Source: Alternaria dauci
Lineage: Eukaryota; Ascomycota; Dothideomycetes; Pleosporales; Pleosporaceae
Assembly (NCBI RefSeq): GCF_042100115.1
Contig: NC_091274.1
Coordinates: 2,108,001-2,172,000, forward strand
Direction: 5' to 3'
DNA: 64,000 nucleotides
Shown: piece by piece, positions 1 to 13,200 of the stretch
How positions within the stretch are numbered: the first letter of the stretch is position 1
Layout of the letters: the number at the start of each line of letters is the position of its first letter
Notes under the pieces: generated by a model
Seen by the model: only the letters and a program-made list of their open reading frames with translations
Told to the model about the DNA's origin: nothing
Database searches by the model: none
Made by a program: the position numbers and the translations under genes

Positions 1-147
1 TGCCTTTGCTGTCTTCTTTGGCGCAGCAGTCGCCTTTTTGTTCGTCCCATTCACCTCGCCCTTTGCTCTCTTTGGCGCCGGCGCATCGTCGTCCTCGAAG
101 GCTTGTTTTGCGCTCCTTCGTCGCGTCGTCGGTCGGTTTGTGGCCAT
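1..147 (-). CDS. N-terminus of a basic, probably nuclear protein (partial, runs off left edge)
   Basis: An ATG at 147-145 on the minus strand opens 49 codons that stay open to the window edge. The peptide begins MATNRPTTRRRSAKQ and continues as a Lys/Arg/Ala-rich segment with an acidic patch (FEDDD) followed by PKRAK, which resembles a nuclear localisation signal. The composition is that of the disordered N-terminal tail of a chromatin or nuclear protein. No domain is visible in this piece, so the family cannot be named. The gene is co-oriented with psd2 upstream of it. Confidence 0.55.
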   Translation of the reverse strand, partial: MATNRPTTRRRSAKQAFEDDDAPAPKRAKGEVNGTNKKATAAPKKTAKA

Positions 148-828
148 GGAAAGCGATTGGAGCGGTGGGCGCGCGAAGATGGTAGTCATGAGTCCAGTTG
201 CTGCGTCACGGGAGTTTCGGGGAGTTGAAGTTCGGTCAAAGCGCGTGCATTGGCGCGACAAACGGGCGGGCGTAGACAGGGCGGGCTATGCAGCGTGTAC
301 GATGGTGATTCGCGTGCGACTCGGTATATGCCTGCGTTATCTGTACGCAGGCTCGTAAATGATTTGGCGATAATACGAATATTCTTAGGCGACGGGCGTG
401 GAGGGGAACGGTCGTCTCACGGGAGCAAGGAAGCTGGTGTGTGCACCTGTCGCCAGCATCATCAAAACAATGGTTTTGGGACTAGCGTGTCCAAGTGAGG
501 CATTAGCGCATCCCACATCGACGAGCGTCCGTCACTTGAGCTCGAGCTTGAGCTTGAGCACAACCCAAATCTTCCAGGGGATGAACATGATGTTACAGGA
601 CGCGAACCAACTGCTCTGTAGTATAGATGCAAATGATACATCCTTGTAGACAACCAAAGCAAAGTCGCTCAAAAAAAAACGCCAGAGAACAAGCGACTAC
701 CCATGTCGCTGATCTGTATGCTCCCCTACCATCATGACCTCGTTACTCCACTTAGACACACACCAGAACAATGTTGAATATCCAAGCCTGCCCATTTCCG
801 TTTTATGTATTCCTTTTCCTATGCTATT
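148..828. other. gene-free spacer between partial gene and psd2
   Basis: This stretch should hold the promoter of the leftmost gene and the 3' UTR of psd2. It contains a small direct repeat of CTTGAG units around 536-562 and an A9 run near 671. I see no credible coding region. Confidence 0.5.
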
Positions 829-3800
829 CTACATCCCAGCTCCAGGCATGGGTCCTGGCACGCCTGGGGGTGCCATGCTACCCTCGATGCGGCGTTTTGC
901 GTCCTGCTTCTCTTCATTGGTAGGGTTGGTCTTGCGCATGTCGGGGACGTAAGCTGGCCTGTTGGGGCTGTGACCGATAGACATGCCGACACGAACCTAT
1001 CAACATTAGTAACACGTATTGACTGCAAGAACGACAGGACTTACCAGAGTCTCCAGAGCAGAGTTGGAGTTGTCTACAAGATCCTCATCATATCTCATCT
1101 GACCAGGCTCGAAGAGAAGGAGCAACGTGCTTCCACCAAATTTGAAGTAGCCCAGCTCCTCGGCACGCTTGACATGTTCGCCCTTCTTGCGCGTGATGAC
1201 AGTGCTGCCGACCATCATGGCGCCAATGCATACGACCATGACACGGCCATGTGCAACCGAGTCTATGGGCACTACGACGCGCACATTCTCGCCGTATACG
1301 TCCAGAGCTGAGCGGATAGCCATTGGGTTCACTGTGTAGTACTCTCCTTCAATTGTCTTTGGTTCATCCAAGACACCATCGACAGGTATGTGGAACCGAT
1401 GGTAGTCTTGTGGCGCAAGTCGGAAGATACCGAGGGAGCCTCCATGATAGCGTTTCGCGTCTTCGGGGTACGCATCACCAAGCAAACGCTCGATGGTAAA
1501 GTCACGGCCCTTGACCCAGATGGCCTGTGCTGAGTCGATCGTATTGAAGACTACGGTTCGGCAGTCAGACGGCGAGACGATGACTCTGGGGTCATCAGGT
1601 GCAGAGCACGGACGCGCGCCCGGCTTGAGTGCTCGGTAAAAGAACTCATTGAAGTTCTTGAACTGGTCTGTTGGCAACAATACCTCAGACATGTCAAGCT
1701 GATGGAAGTTGATGAAGGGCACAATTTCAGCTGCTGAAGCAGGGTCATCGTATTTCCTTCCTTGCTTGAAACTGAGAGACTTGAGCAACTTGCGGACTGC
1801 GGCATATTAGCATGATGGATTCAGTACAAGAGCGTTTGGCCACTTACTTCGCTTCTTCTCCATGTTGTTCGACTTGAGGCCCTTGTAGAGCAAGCGAATA
1901 CCCAGACGTACGTAAACGCTCATGCGCTCTTCGTTGATCTGACCTGTAAGACGATCTTGGACAAGGATGTTTGCCGAGTTTGCGCCTAGTTTGTAACCAC
2001 CGTACGAAATCTTGGTGATGACCTTGGAATACCATTTTCGCTGCGCTTGGCTTGAAGTGACGAAACCAGCCATAACAATATTATTGACTTGTCTCCAATC
2101 TTGACTGGCGCAGGTAGCAATGTGTGTAATGATGTTAGCATCGGACCTCTTGTTCAACTTTGGCTGGTGGCAGATGGGACATTCTCGGATCTCAATGACA
2201 TGTTCTTCTCCCTTTTCGTCCGCAAGATCGTCGATCTGCAGGTTGTCGCCTTCTTCGCCTTCCCTGCCCAAGACGTTTGTTTCAAGCACTGGAATGGACG
2301 TTGTTGAGCTGTTTTTGTTGATGGGCGTGAGCATTCCAGATGCCAGCGAAGGAGTCTGTGTGCCTGATGCAAACCCAGACCTCTGGGCATCTCTTGCCTC
2401 TGTGGCCTGCAGTTGATCTTCAAGGCAGATGACGGCTTCGTCGAACGTAAGCAGAAGATCTCCATTGTGTGCTTCGGCGAAACGTTCGAAGAAGCTGTCG
2501 ATGGTCGATTCGTGCAGGGTAGAGCCAAGAGTATCGAGCATGGTGGTCAGTTCTACTTTATCGAGAAGACCACTTTCATCGGCATCGTACTGTTTGAGCA
2601 TAGCCCTCCAGAACTGTTGTCGAAGAGCCTTGTACGGGAGGTACTTTGCGCGAATGTAGAGGGTTGGGTTGTGTTTGTTGCCCCAGCGCTCTTTGTCTTT
2701 TAGCTCCAATGGCAGTGTGTACATTTTCAAGTCTTCGTCATCTGCAGCGGATGGGTTTATGTTGACGTCGCCGGCTACAGCAAGATTACCGTTGGAGTCA
2801 GCTGCAGCGTTGTTTGGGGTGAGCGAATTGGTCGGCTCTTGTACAGAAAGTGAGCCTGTCGAGTTTTCCTTTTTCAGAGACGGCCGACCCAGACGAGATA
2901 GACTGTGAGTTGAAGCAGAGCGAGATATGGGGATGCGGAAGCGGGACTTTTTCGAGCTGCCAGACTCTGAAGGAGAGAGACCAGGAGAGTCTGATGGCTC
3001 AGGTAGCCTATATAGCCCCGTCTCTGGGTCTTCCTGTGGGGCTGTAGAAACGGCCTTTTCAAGGGGGAAGTTGACGGTGCCAACATAGTCGTTGCCGGAG
3101 AACTTGTCCTTGTCGATGACGGTGAAATTGACAGAATAATTGGTTTCATGCCGTAGAACCTGGAAGACAAGTTTCTCGTCAAAGACGGGATTTAGGTTAT
3201 GACTGACGGTCTTGGTACGATACGTCTTCTTCCCGAGCGAAGTTACAACGAACGGGTCCATGTCAAAGGTAGTCCTGGTCACTGAGGACGTGTTAGCTTG
3301 TGTAAGAGCGCACCGCCAGGAGGGAGGGTAGGGGTAGGGGACTTGCCGTTGCGTGCCGGTGGCAGATCGGTACACTTCTGAATCTCGAGGAAGAGAACAC
3401 CAGCTATATCGCCATTGCTGGAGTATTCGTAGCCGGTCTTGGATTTGGCCTTTCTCTTTAGCCTGGCCAACTTGAGCTTCTTCTTCCGCTTCTCCCGCTT
3501 TTCGGCCTTTTTCGATTCGTCCTGCGCCTCGTCGGAGCTCGATTCATCCTCTTCGGCGTCGGTAAGGTTGCTGTCACCGCGCATGAGAAGCTCGCCTTCG
3601 TCTTCATCGGGGCTTGGTGTTTGTCCTGCAATGGCGAAGAACTTCTGTAGGATCTGCTCGGGTGTAGCGGCGAGGTTGACGGGGTCGATGAGGGAGAACT
3701 GGATTTGGATCTCGCCGGAGACGACGGACTTCTTCTTGCCTGAGCGCCGCGACTGCAGGGGAAACCATTGTGGCTCCTGCTGTGTGAGTCCGTTCTGGAA

Positions 3801-4354
3801 TTGCTCCTCGAGTATGACGTCAAACTCGCCCATGTAATCCTTCCCGAAGCGGTCCTTGTCCCAGCAGACAACCTCAAGCAGGAGGCTCTGCTCGCCAAGG
3901 ATGGGCAGTTCGAGCGTCTCGTTCCATTCGGGGTTCAGCTGCTTGTTTATGGTGGGCGTGGTGAATTTCTCGTCGCCGAGAGAGAGGACGAGGTACTGTG
4001 GACTTTGTGGTTAGAGGGGGCATGCGTGGTGGCAGCGACGTGGCTGTGGAGGGACTCACGGGGTCAGAGGTGCCGCTCCGGTCCTTTGCAGCGAGGTTTC
4101 TGCCCTGCATTCATGTCAGCTGTGGGTTAGGGGGGAGAAGACACGGACGGGCGCACTTTGATGACAGTCGCCCTCAAGACCAGGCCGGGTGCTGGCTGCT
4201 CTGGCATGGCGCGTAGCTTGGGGCTTCCCGTGCGGCTGGCAGCAACAGAGGGTGGGGTGGAATTGGGATTGGAATTGGGGCTGGTGGAGTAGCTGGTTTG
4301 CTGCTTGAGGCGGTGCGGAAGCGAGAGCTTGCTGGTAAATGTAGGTCGCGGCAT
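829..4354 (-). CDS. psd2: phosphatidylserine decarboxylase proenzyme, C2/EF-hand type
   Basis: This enzyme decarboxylates phosphatidylserine to phosphatidylethanolamine, in the Psd2-type endomembrane class. Exons on the minus strand are 4354-4157, 4104-4060, 3995-3347, 3281-1848, 1796-1045 and 996-829, giving 1081 residues. A first C2 domain covers about residues 50-165 and a second about 275-390. An EF-hand-like loop (DADESGLLDKVE) lies near 550. The catalytic domain occupies the last ~380 residues, with YHRFHIPVDG and the autocleavage motif GGST near residue 997, where Ser becomes the pyruvoyl group. The start has a strong context (GCCACCATG). The third intron (3346-3282) has a GC donor (G|GCAAGT) and an AG acceptor. 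Only this choice joins CTDLPPARN to VTRTTFDMDP in frame, restoring the second C2 domain. The other four introns are GT-AG and 48-64 bp long. Confidence 0.95.
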
Positions 4355-7300
4355 GGTGGCAGGCTGCGCGTTCAATCGGAACCTGCTGGCCGAACCGCGG
4401 TAGCCAAGTGCCTAGGGATTGCTTGACGTCGCGCCGTCGGTTGGCAGAATGGGGCTCAGAACATGCAGAAAGTCACAGCAAGAGGGCGCGGGAGAAACAG
4501 AGATGCAATGCGACGCGAGTGCTGGCGGCGGCCCAGATGAAGAGTGAATTAAGCTTGGGGGCCGCCGCATAGCATACCTTGGCCCCGGTACTTGGGGCAC
4601 GCGCAGACAGACAGCTGAAGGAGGGCAGGCCCGCAATCTGTCTCTTGCGGCGTGGATAGGAGCAGCGCCTGCCGGCATCGCGGCTGGGCCCATGTGCATG
4701 TGCATGTCTTGTACAGTACAGTACCATGCCTGATCGACGGCTATGCCTGGCTTCTATGCAGAGCGCCCCAAGACATGTGCAATAAGCAAATGCCGCCCTC
4801 TGCCAATTGCTGCATCTCTTGGCGACTCAGGCGCGCCTGCCCTCCAGGCCGAGAACTGCGGCGACCGTATCCAGACCCCACTGGGAACCCACTCGACGCC
4901 ATCAGAGCAGCCGCAACCCAACCGGACCGGCCATGGCCAGCCCTAACCAGCCCTGCCGTTCATCAGCGACATGTCGACATTGACCCCTCAATCCTGCCCT
5001 GCGAGCAATCCGAGCAGCCGCCCGCTGTTTAGATATGCCGACCCTGTCCAGCCTGTCACAAATGCCGCAAATGCCATCCCGTCCTGTCTGTCTCACCAAC
5101 GCCTCGCGCTGACGGCTTCCGCACCAACAACACCGCCTGTGTAGCGCGGATACCTGTCTGGATTGAGATGCTCCGGAACTATGCTGGGCCGCTCCAACTC
5201 GAGCTACATGTACCATTGGTAGCCTGCACTTCTACGCGACCCGTCTTGTTACAGGAACCTCTAACCGCATCTACACTACCTTACTGTGTCTACTCCAAAG
5301 AGCCGACCACCTTCCAAAGGTAGCGGGGTACATGCGAACGAGGGGTATCTTGCACAGCCCGCTCCCTCTCATCGCTACTTCCACCTCTTTCGGAACAACT
5401 CAGCACTCCAACTTCCATGTACCACCAGGCCACCACAAAAATGTTCTGGCTATCTTGTCAGCCGGGAGCTCGTGCTCCGAACCTGTAACTTGTGTGACAC
5501 CCATCGCAGTCCCCGATTCGCCAAGTTTTTGTCTGCCGCCACTTCGACTGCGGGCCTTGAGGGCCTTGCGTGCCGTCAGACAAGCTGTATCAGATTGCGA
5601 CACAGAACAAAGAGGGCAAACTAACCATGGTGGAGCCTTTTTTAGGTACAATACCGGCAGTCGCGATCCGCCAACGCCGATGCCAGCGACGTCATACCTC
5701 AACTACTCCACATGGATCGTCCGCCCATCCGTTCCGGTAGCCGTGGCTGATGACGTGGCTGGTGGTGTGGCTGACGTACTCCCACTGAACTAGAGTGAGT
5801 CAAAGTGTAGAAAGTACTGGCGGCTTCTCCATAATCACGATTTGACTCGTCAACAGGGGGCTCATTCCCTCTTGCATGTACTTGGCGGCAAACAGCCCGA
5901 GCCGATAGAGAGCTACCTGTTCAAGAGTTTTCGTGGAGCTCTTCCAGACTCGAAAGAGCAACGGACATTCTCATGGGATGCGGATGCATGATAATGTGTT
6001 CGCTAGCATCACGGGTTGAAACCATGTGTAGTTGGCATGATGGTGATTGCAAATGGTAGACACGGTGGTAGCCAAAGGTCATGATCAATTGCAGCGACCT
6101 TTGCACAGAACCCATCGAGACGCAAAGGGTTAGTATTGTCCTCCTCGAGCTGAGTGCGTAATGGCTTTCGCTTTCTCTCCGAAGTCAAGCGGCGAGATTG
6201 TCATAAGCTCCTCGGCACTTTCGAACGTGGCAGCCACGACCTATTTACATTGTCAGCACATGTGAAAGTCCACAAGAGAAACACACATCCAAAAATGTAT
6301 GAGAACGAAGCTCAAGAAGGGAGAAGGCATAGAGTCTACGGGTTGGAAGATGCACTCGTACCCTCTTCCTTGAATCCATAGCCTCCTCGAGACCGGACAA
6401 ACCATCGTAGCAACTTCGATAGATAAGGTAAGCGATCTAGTGATCTGGTACAGAAGCCAGCATCGTAATGGCTGTAGAGTCAAAAGGAGTACGTTGATGC
6501 CTCAAACGTGAGAGGTGCTAGCAGATAGCCGTGTAGAGGTGAGAAATAGAAAAGTTTCGAATCGCTGCACAAGCGCATCGAGATTGGAAATGATGAAAAC
6601 GGTCGCGTGGGACTTTGGTGATCATGTCTGCTGGTCTTGAACACCCTTGACCGTCTCGCAAGCAGTTCGGGGCTGCGTTACTGTAGAATAAGAAGAGAGA
6701 AGTTGTGATTGATTCTATGTACAAGTAAGGTAGCGGGTTTATGTAGTCTAGTAGGAGACGCTAGTGAGTGAAACATATGATAGCTTGTAAACCAACAGTT
6801 ACGCTGAACCTTCGGTCGAGGCATGATATGTCATGCGTGATTGGAGATTCAGACTACCCAAGGACAGAAGAGCCAGAGTGACAATGCAGATACCCGCCTC
6901 CGTGTCTCAACGCTAGGATTATATGGAGAAATCGGGTGTGCTAGTAGAAGTAGGACACCAAGAGAGTATATACAAACCCATGCTCAGCCACGTAAGGGGA
7001 GAGCAAGCTGGCAGTAGTAGTAACGTGAGTAGGAATAGAGAACAGAGAATGCTTGTATCAGGGATTTTAATTATGTCCAGACACGGGCATGATGTAGCAA
7101 GACAAGGCTCTAGGTACGACGAGCTAATGTTGATGAAAAAAACTCCCTTATGGAAAAGGAAAAAACAAACAAAGTGCATCGAAGGAAATGGGATAGATAT
7201 AGAGCTTAATACTGGCCATCTCGGCCTCGTCTTCAATTTTTTGGAGAACGACTGAAACTTCAATGGCACCTCACGTAAATGCAGCCGCCATCACCGACTC

Positions 7301-9032
7301 ACCGTCTTACCCAGGTAGCTATCCTATGGAATTCCATTCGCCACGGATATGCAAGGAGCATGTCAGACCTCGAGTCAGAAGGACATACGTAATTTCAGCG
7401 CAGACGCACTTATCCGGTATGACTGAGGCTGGGCGCTGTGACAAACACTATGGATGCATGTGCGTCTGTCTTGACCAAGTAGGTATCTGGACGATCGCGA
7501 CCACACCTACTCACCCACCACTCTGCCCTAGGCCACAACATGCACGAACGTATTCCGTGGAAAGACGCGGCTTTTTCTATCCATCAAATTGGATGCGGTA
7601 TCTCACCGAAGGATCATAAAGCTCTTGCTACCCACCCTAAATCTATCGGTACGGTGCTGGAAGATGGAAGATGGAAGCCGCTCTTCGTCCCCGTGCATGA
7701 GATAAAGCATAAGCGAAGTAAAAATCTAGCGAGTGCAGTCGAAAGCCGACGTAGTGAACACAAACACGAATTACCGGTATTCGCAAATAGCGATGTTGGA
7801 AGAGAAAGAGAGGACCAGACGAGCACCGTTCCAATGTTCGGCGTCCAGCCTTGCATCACGCTAACCGCATCCACCCAACCACTTTCACCTTGACAATCAA
7901 CACGCGCAAAAGACGTCGATCATCACCTCGTACCTCGTCCGACTGCAAAATTGGTTATGTGGACCAACAAGGACGTACGTACTCAACCCAGACGTCAGTT
8001 GGGCTACGTACATCACACCCGCTTATTAGCCACGTACTGCAGAGGCCCGTGACCTGAGTGAGACCGACTGAACGGTCGCACCGCAACGTCCCATCGTGAG
8101 AATAGCCGTAATGATCGTATCGCATCGCAGCGGGGAACGATCTGTGCCGCAAGGCAAGGCAAGAGCAGCCGATGCGGCCCGAATAGTATGGAGAAGGGTG
8201 ACCAAGGTGTTCGACTTCCCCACAGTTTGCGCTCGAACAGACACAGGAGACCAAGGTGTCGGGTTGGCAAAAGGGTTTGATTTTCGTGTGGGTGTGCACG
8301 ATGTTGGCTCCCTTGCTTTGTCCGTAGTTGTTCCGCGAGATTTGTTTTTTTGTTTCTTCCGGAGACATGGTTGCTCCCGCGTTTCTGGGCGATTATGCCT
8401 TTGCAAGGTGTGTGAGCACCGACGGCTGGGTTGAGTTGGGACCTATGCTGACAATTCGCTGACAATTCAGTCGCACGGGTCCATCATCGTCGTAATCAAG
8501 AAGCGGTGATCAGTGCATCTCTCGAATCATGGATGCAGAGGATCAAGTCAGAAAAAAGAAATTCATCATTTCACTACATATCTCACACATGCTGTATACA
8601 TACTAGGGCAATCTGCCACACCATAAGAAAACAAGTACGTGCAGCGGTAATAGACAGACTCGAAAGAACAGGTAGTATTAGGAGAAAAACTTCTTTTGGG
8701 AGCCGCCGTAAACGTCGGCCTTGCTCGCCTGTTGGAAGAATCTTTGTAGCAAGGGACATGTTTCGATACCCAATCCCTCTTTGGGGCCCAAGAAAACGTT
8801 AAAGAAATAAGGGGATGAAAAGTCGCTTCGCTGGAAGTGTTCCATGGCCTCCTCAGCCCGCCCGCAGGGTATCAAAGAGAGAGCGACACGGGCCTAGAAC
8901 GAAACCATTTCTCGACGAAAGAAGCGCAAGCATGCAAAGCAATGTCCACAAACGCCGATGTAGGACATGAGGCATGCAACCCGTGATCCAAGATCAGTTG
9001 GAAGATGTTCGTTTATCCCACCGCCATTGCGC
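4355..9032. other. 4.7 kb gene-free stretch between psd2 and the G-alpha gene
   Basis: This contains the psd2 promoter (proximal few hundred bases) and the 3' flank of the G-alpha gene. Every open frame here lacks recognisable domains, plausible splice partners or protein-like composition. A short tandem of GTGCAT/GTACA units occurs at about 4693-4725. It is unusually long compared with the 0.3-1.5 kb spacers elsewhere and could hold noncoding transcripts. No promoter or RNA gene could be assigned. Confidence 0.5.
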
Positions 9033-10243
9033 TTATATCAAACCGCACAACCGAAGGTTCTCTTGGATAATAATGTCTACAAAATGTCAGCAAGTTTTGC
9101 GTATACCGGGGGTCGAGAAAACGTACCGTTTACAGCAGCCATGACGAATCGAATTTGCATGGTGTCTGTAGCGCAGGTGAAATGGGTGTAGATTTGCTTG
9201 GTCTCGTGTTGGTTGAGCGAGACGAATCGGTTGAGGATGTAGTCGCATGCGGCGGCGTAGTCTGGGCCACCTTCGTAGTCAGGGAAGTAGTTCTTCATCG
9301 GGCTGACGGGCAGCTTCTCCTTGAAGCGATCGATCTTGTTGAGGAACAAGATGATGGATGTTTTGACGAACCACCGCGAGTTGCAGATGGAGTCGAACAA
9401 TGTCAGGGCTTCTTGCATACGGTTGACGGTTTCGTCTTCGAATAGCAGCTGGTCATACTCGGAGATGGCGACCAGGAAGAGAATGGTGGTAACGTTCTCG
9501 AAGCAGTGTATCCACTTCTTGCGCTCTGATCGCTGGCCACCGACGTCGAACATGCGGTAGGTGAGATCGCCGATGATGAATGTTGTTTCGGTGATACCAG
9601 TCGTCTTGACACGCGATCGGAGCACGTCTTGGTCATTGGGGATGTAGTCGGGCGCAGCGATGCGGTCGATGGAATCGAAGTAGCTATAGCTGTTAACAGT
9701 GTTGCGCGCGCACATGGCGAGAAGGATGGCTCACTATTTAGCGGAGTCGTTGAGCTGGTACTCGCGCGAGCGCTGGAAGCACTGCTGCACACCGGCATCC
9801 TTCCACAGGACTGAGATGGCGTTTCCAACCTCCGGGGGCAGGCTGTCGCCCTCGATCTGTGCGGGCTGCATGAAGATGGTCTGGACGTGGTATTCGGCGC
9901 GCTGGTCGTCGAGCGGCAGCTCGAGCGACTCCATGGCCTCGAGGATGACGCGCATCGACTGCACCGTGTTGCTGAAGATGATCTCCTTGAACGACTCGCG
10001 CTCGTCGCGCGAGTAGCCACCCTCGTGGATGAGCTTCATCTGCTTGAGGATGGTCGACTTTCCGGATTCACCGGCTCCTGCGCGCTGTTAGAGGCTGCTG
10101 ACGTGACCAGCGTCGCGATACTAACCGAGGAGCAGCATCTTGATCTCGTTGCGCTGCATCATCTTGTCGCGCTTGAGCTGGTTCTCAATCTCCTCGTTCC
10201 TCTGCTTGCCCTCCTTCTCCTCTGTGCTCATTCCGCAACCCAT
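9033..10243 (-). CDS. gna1: heterotrimeric G-protein alpha subunit, group I (Gi-like)
   Basis: This is a GTP-binding signal transducer at the plasma membrane, coupling seven-helix receptors to cAMP/MAPK outputs. Exons 10243-10126, 10077-9735, 9683-9127 and 9076-9033 sum to 353 residues, exactly the usual length of fungal group I subunits. It starts [14 protein letters not shown], with Gly2 for myristoylation and Cys3 for palmitoylation. The P-loop GAGESGKST is split by the first intron. Switch I contains RSRVKTTGI, switch [14 protein letters not shown], then NKID and TCATDT complete the nucleotide pocket. The C-terminus is CGLI, with the Cys at -4 that is the pertussis-toxin-type site. All three introns are GT-AG (48-51 bp) and fall where frame is exactly maintained. 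Long gene-free flanks lie on both sides. Confidence 0.97.
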
Positions 10244-13200
10244 GATGGCGGCAGGCGACGGTGTCCGGGGTAATTATTACGGTGGAGGAAGGTACGTGGT
10301 GATGTTCCGTCGAGGCCGGCCAATGCGGAAATCTGGAGGGCCGTGTCAATAGGAGGTCAATGGCAGGCGGCGGTGGTGGTGGTGCGAGTGCAAAAAGGTT
10401 GGCGACTTTAGCCGTGGGCGAGACGGGCGAGACCGACTGGAGGCGATGCCGACGGTTGCTGTGCACTCGACGGCGGCGCTTGGGTCCCAGAGCAGGCGAG
10501 GCAGGCGCAATGGCGTCGTGGGGGAGGAATGGCTCACCTGTTATTACAAAGCGTACCCCCAATGGCAGGAGTCGATGTACAGCGATCAGATGCGGAAGGG
10601 ATGGAGGTGACGGACGAGAGCGAAGGGATGGCTGGCGTATGGCAGACGACGAGGCTCGCTTGGCTCCGAGGTCTCAGGGTTGCTGCAAGGTCGGCTCGGG
10701 GGTGGATCGGCTGGGGGGGGGGGGGGGGTGGGGGAGAGCAACTCTACGTGCGCACTCGCTGACTGTGTGTCGCAGCAAGAAACAAGAGGCGGTGCGAAAA
10801 AAAGTGCCGCGAGTTGCACAACAGCGAATGGGTCGATGTTATGCCGGCAAGAGCGTCGATTGACGTTTGGGAGAAGCAAAGAACGAGAGGCAAGTAAGAA
10901 GGCTTGATGAAGGCCGCGAAAGGAGAGGCGCTTGCCCGAATCGTGCCATGCCAGCCATGAAAGGAAGCAACGCCAGCTCTACTGCTGCTGCTAGTGCTAG
11001 CCTGACCCGGGCCACCCTACCACTACCACCAAACCCTCCGACCTGTCCATGTTGCGACGACTAGCATCGCTAACACGTCTTGCCGATTCCCCTTTGCTGG
11101 TTCGCGATCTCGACGACTTCTGGCCTGCCCGCCATCGTGCAGCAAGACCTATTACAACTGACGGGCCTTCCTACGCCTGCCTGCCCGGCCATGTTCGCGT
11201 CCCCTCCCGCCTGTTCGTCCGCGCCTCGCACGCGTTCGCTCACCGTAAGTCGTGATTTGCAATTGGCTTCTGGGCACAGCAGCTATTTGCTGCACCTCTC
11301 CCGCCTCTCGCTGCAGGCCCTGGTGTCGCCCCCCCCCCTCTCAGCCTCCTTTGCACCACACAGTTCGACATGGAAGCGCTGTCGAGAACACGCCAGATGC
11401 GACTCCCGTAACTCCCGTCCCGCTTGAATCTGACTAGTTCCGCTTCTAGAAGGTTTATGGAAAATGAGGACCCATTGTAACAAGAGGGCCTGACGCTCGG
11501 AGACGCACGAGCATCCAGGCACGCTTGAAACCCTGGGGCGTTTGGCCTCCGTCTCTCACTCATGGTGTCTTGCACCCACAGGCAAGGACCCGGCCTTGCA
11601 CTGCATCGTTGCATCTGCTGCTGTTCTACCTTTATTAGCAGCGCTGACATGCTCTGCACCACGGCGCTGCCAGCCACTCGATTTCCTTCCAAGCCGACGC
11701 TCAGACCGGGGCGGCGATGTTTCTCAAGCCTAGTCCGGCCTAGCGCTGCAGAACGTGAACATTCGCCAAACCTCCGTCGCTCCTTCATCTCCCCGACTCG
11801 CGTGCTTCGACCAATCACTGCGCCATCAGATTTTTGATTTTCCCAGGTATTCTCGCCTCGCCTTTCTGCCGTTGCAATCGGTTGGGGCAAGAGTCGTGCG
11901 TTCCGATCATCCTGCCTCACGTCTGGGTGGATGCTGGACTTATGCCCGCGCTGGAGTACCTCGCATACTTATGAACGTGTTGCGCTTATAACAAACCCTA
12001 TATCCGTCCCGCTAATATCACAATCACTAGTTTGTCCTTTGACCATGGCTCAGTCGCACCCTCTTTATGCTGTCTCGACTGCTGGCAAGCATCTTCCTGT
12101 CTTGACCACTTCCTTCTAGGATGATGCATCAAGAGTTACAGCTCTCGTCTCAACCCTCACGTCTTGCGCACAGTCACGAGTCAGACGGACGGGAGGATCC
12201 ACGAACCACACGTGGGAGCAATGGCCATCCATGACATGAGCGCCGCTGAATAGGGGGACAGCTCATGCTGCGTACAGCGGTAGCTACGCGAACAGGTGAC
12301 CGCTGCTGTTTCTCGTCTGTGTTCAGGCATCCTCCACGCTGTCTGATATCGACTGCTTTTACTTGTTTCCTTTCGTAGACACCACATCGCAGACCACATC
12401 ACACGTATCTCCACCTTGTACGCCTGCAGGAATTTCATCTCCTTACCTTGTTACGATCTGCGCCCTAAGCCGGAGCCGGCCTGTATTCGACATCTCTTAC
12501 CCGTGAGCTCCACCGACCTACGCAACATGCACGTCGCAGGTACCCGCTTCGGCGATGGCATCTCCACATCATGAAGATGTTGCCGCGCATTTAGCCATTT
12601 TGAGGTCCGATTCAGGAAAATGCCGAAGAATATCGATATTTGCCGACCCAGAGGTCTGAATCCTCTCGACTTTTGGACGGAGTTACAAGTCATGTATGCT
12701 GCAGCGACGACGGAGTTTCGACCAACTGGTTGTTCTTGTAAATGATGACCTACCATGGTATGGATCTTACCTCGATGAGCGCTAACATGGAGCTCAAACC
12801 GGCACTAGAATGAAAACGTCCTGCACATTGCTTTGTCCTCACATCAAGACCGGTAGGAAATATGTTTCTTCAATCAGAGCAGCACGAATCACTGTTGCTG
12901 TGGTCGACATGAAACATAACTATATTCAGATGCGCACTTACTGTCGGCCGGCCGGCTGGCGCATGCGACCGTCAGGACAGTGCACGACATGATCAGTCGA
13001 GTATCGCGTCGCCTTTACAAACAAACAAATCACCAATGACGCGGTTCTGGACTAGTCGCTCACGCTGGGCTGCAGCGTGTTTTCGTCCCACGTAATGCAC
13101 GTAGGCCAAGACTCACTTTTGGAGTTCTGCGTGAAGTTTATACAGGCGCCGTGCAACCACTGGCTGACGTGGTAAACTAGCCTGAACCCCAGCGCTTAGC

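Noticed and set aside
5332..5793. 153-codon open frame on the plus strand
   Set aside because: There is no recognisable domain, signal peptide or conserved motif, and the opposite strand is also open. It is probably chance in GC-rich spacer DNA.
11240..11920. 226-codon open frame on the minus strand in the G-alpha/CFEM spacer
   Set aside because: Composition is Arg/Ser-rich without domain, it overlaps open frames on the other strand, and no plausible splice partners or homologous pattern were seen.
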